Origin: Pseudomonadota bacterium
GTDB taxonomy: Bacteria > Myxococcota_A > UBA796 > GCA-2862545
DNA: 46,113 nucleotides
Assembly: GCA_002862545.1 (NCBI GenBank)
Contig: PKDJ01000130.1
Coordinates: 1-46,113 of the forward strand
Reading direction: 5' to 3'
Part shown: positions 44,532 to 46,113 of the stretch, one piece after another
Layout: each line of letters begins with the position of its first letter
Position numbering within the stretch: position 1 is the first letter of the stretch
Position numbers and translations under genes: made by a program
The notes under the pieces: model-generated
What the model was told of the DNA's origin: nothing
Seen by the model: only the letters and a program-made list of their open reading frames with translations
The model's database searches: none

Positions 44532-44863
44532 GGATCCCCCGTAGCGGCCCTCCGTCCTACCGGACGGCGCGCCCGCCCGCAACGGCAAGGGGCCCGCCAC
44601 ACTCCCTCTTCCAACGCGTTGGTCCATCATCTTCGCCGAACCACCACGAGCCGAAGAAGAGGCAGACAGCGGCCCTTGTAGGGCAAGCGTGGAGAGCCGA
44701 GCGAGCCCCTCCGCGTCGGAGGTGGGGTCCGCCGCCGCATCCGCTCATCGCCGAAGCGCGACCATGGCCCCCAGCACAGGAATTCCGCTCCGCCACCTCG
44801 GTCGTCGCGGACCTCCACTCGACGGGGACACCGCAGCACCTGCGCGCCGGGATACCCAGGCAC
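44532..44863. promoter_or_regulatory. Divergent intergenic region with four inverted repeats
   Basis: 332 bases with no convincing gene (short frames here have no start signal). Inverted repeats: CCGTCC-tacc-GGACGG (44552-44567), a perfect palindrome CCAACGCGTTGG (44611-44622), GCCCT-tgt-AGGGC (44672-44684) and CCTCCG-cgt-CGGAGG (44708-44722). The first would be in the leader of the POT gene; the 12-mer is operator-like. The promoters of both divergent genes must be here. Confidence 0.5.
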
Positions 44864-46113
44864 ATGCTCGTCCTGCTCACAGTCGCTGCTCTCGCCACCC
44901 CCGCCTGGATCGTAGGCTCCTCCGGCACAGCCACGGTCGACTCCACCCAAGTCGTCCTCACCCGTGGCGGTGACCTCACCACCCTGGCGTGGGCACCGCG
45001 GGTGACGTCTGCCGATTCACGCCTCGGCCTCTTGCTGCCGGTGCCCGACGACATCGACATCGAGACAGCCACCGGAATCAGCCCCGACTTTCTCGAGCGC
45101 TATGAGCTGTTCACGGCTCCACGCGTCGACCGCATCACGTGTGATGACCTGGTGAGTCGCGAGTACCTCTACACGGCCCCAGGCTGCCGCACGACCCCCG
45201 AGCCCGAGACCGTCGAGGAGAGTCGCGACGCCGTCGACGCGCTGCGGCTCGACGGCGACTGGCTGCTGTCGCGCTACGACTTCTTCCTCGTGGACTCGGA
45301 TCCCGACTCGGATCTGCTCACGTGGGACGCCTGGCTGGAGCAAGAGGGCTTTGCGGTGCCGACGCCGACGCCGACCGCAGTCGCCGATCGGGCCGCGACC
45401 GGCCAGCTGTGGCTAGCCATCCGCGCCGACCTGGACCGCCCGGCATCGGGCGAGTGGCTGTCGCCGATTCGCGTCAGCTACCGGCAGAGCTCGCTGCGAC
45501 TCCCACTCGACGTGGGCGCGCTGAGTGGCTCGGGCGAGCAGGAGCTGGTGCTCTACACCCTCAGCAACCTCGCCGAGGGACGCGGTGACATCGCCAACTA
45601 TCCCCTCACCGCCATCGAGAGTGAGTGCATGGTGGCCGCGGGGAGCCCGGCGGACTGGTACGAGTCCGAGCTCACCGAGATCGCCGACCAGCCCCTCCCG
45701 AGCTGGGTTCTCGAGTACAGCGGCATCCCGACCACCTGCCAGCCCTGCACCAGCCCTCCTCTGGAGGACATCGAGGTCCGGGACTTCGGCTTCGAGTCGG
45801 AGGCCGACCTCGCCTGGCTGGCCAGGGCCCGCCTTCGCTACCCGGCGGCGACCGTCGACCCGGAGCTGATCGTCCGGTTCACCGCAAGCGCGACCGACGA
45901 TGTCACCCGCTACATCGAGAGTCGCCGAGAGCTCGAGTTTGCCTATCCGCTCTGCGGCACCGGGTTTCCGGACGAGCCGTCCGTGTGCGAGGACCTGGCC
46001 CCGCCGGGGCTCGGCGGGAGTGGCTGCACGACCGCTCCCTCACCATGGGCTCCCGCCTTTCTCCTCATCGGAGGACTCGTCGCGCTGCGGCGACGCCGCA
46101 CGGCAGCCATCGT
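44864..46113 (+). CDS. DUF2330-like MYXO-CTERM surface protein (3' end outside window)
   Basis: 416 residues visible, open at the window end. Signal peptide MLVLLTVAALATPAW. The body has the DUF2330 pattern: an early strand block (VDSTQVVLTRGG, TTLAWAPRV, LGLLLPVPDDIDIE), then YELFTAPRVDRITC, a variable part and ANYPLTAIESECMV. The CGGFF-type Cys motif common at the N-terminus of this family is absent, so the call is moderate. Near the end GGSGCTTAPSPWAPAFLLIG, more hydrophobics and RRRR form a MYXO-CTERM tail, so only a few residues should be missing, unless the frame runs on as in the TSP3 gene at 5.9-8.6 kb. The visible part ends RTAAI. Likely cleaved at the Cys and shown on the cell surface. 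Function unknown. Confidence 0.7.
   Translation, partial: MLVLLTVAALATPAWIVGSSGTATVDSTQVVLTRGGDLTTLAWAPRVTSADSRLGLLLPVPDDIDIETATGISPDFLERYELFTAPRVDRITCDDLVSREYLYTAPGCRTTPEPETVEESRDAVDALRLDGDWLLSRYDFFLVDSDPDSDLLTWDAWLEQEGFAVPTPTPTAVADRAATGQLWLAIRADLDRPASGEWLSPIRVSYRQSSLRLPLDVGALSGSGEQELVLYTLSNLAEGRGDIANYPLTAIESECMVAAGSPADWYESELTEIADQPLPSWVLEYSGIPTTCQPCTSPPLEDIEVRDFGFESEADLAWLARARLRYPAATVDPELIVRFTASATDDVTRYIESRRELEFAYPLCGTGFPDEPSVCEDLAPPGLGGSGCTTAPSPWAPAFLLIGGLVALRRRRTAAI

Overview
The window is high-GC and gene-dense and looks like chromosome from a member of the Myxococcota, probably an environmental lineage rather than a model species. The grounds are three proteins with MYXO-CTERM-type tails (Gly-Cys, a hydrophobic stretch, then an Arg cluster), MopE-like Cys/Asp repeats, thrombospondin type 3 repeats, a DUF2330-like protein, a membrane-tethered Ser/Thr kinase, and many large secreted proteins of unknown function between ordinary housekeeping genes. 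I saw no rRNA, tRNA, CRISPR array, prophage or intact insertion sequence.

Layout. 1-5.1 kb: the end of a FadL-like outer-membrane channel coupled to thiD; a convergent beta-propeller-like protein; a zinc-independent ribosomal protein L36; an FHA-like membrane protein; a double-FKBP prolyl isomerase; and a degenerate RAYT (Y1 transposase) relative next to an 18-bp perfect palindrome. 5.1-8.6 kb (minus): a NUDT19-type Nudix hydrolase coupled to an 876-residue protein in which a TSP3/MYXO-CTERM protein runs in frame into what looks like a second signal peptide plus outer-membrane barrel. 8.6-16.2 kb: a large transglutaminase-like/TPR protein without an obvious catalytic Cys, a membrane protein coupled to an M23 peptidase, and three unknown proteins. 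16.2-19.3 kb: asnS and ettA (translation). 19.4-23 kb: a 1224-residue beta-helix/MopE/TSP3/MYXO-CTERM surface protein. 23.1-27.1 kb (minus): DUF547 protein, small protein, secreted protein, UbiA prenyltransferase, tethered kinase. 27.2-34.1 kb: enolase-GNAT, tldD-tldE, a ketopantoate-reductase-like protein diverging from murB.

34.1-41.6 kb is the most unusual part. A small secreted protein is followed by a phasin-like protein whose ribosome-binding site abuts a perfect TGAATGA-N4-TCATTCA operator, the pattern known for fatty-acid-responsive TetR/FadR regulators. Next come three genes joined by 4-nt ATGA overlaps: an RCK-gated K+ channel, an Hsp90-like GHKL ATPase with all ATP-binding motifs intact, and a 1091-residue protein whose N-terminus aligns with that ATPase but has lost every nucleotide-binding residue. 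I read this as an active/inactive GHKL pair made together with a K+ channel, a candidate undescribed system.

41.6-46.1 kb: a lipoprotein alpha/beta hydrolase, a POT-family peptide transporter with a roughly 100-residue insertion, a palindrome-rich divergent intergenic region, and a DUF2330-like MYXO-CTERM protein cut by the window end.

Translational coupling by start/stop overlap is common (at 615, 5933, 12664, 25298, 28526, 30996, 36541 and 38280), so these units are probably real operons. All functional calls come from reading the sequence and recalling families; no searches were run.
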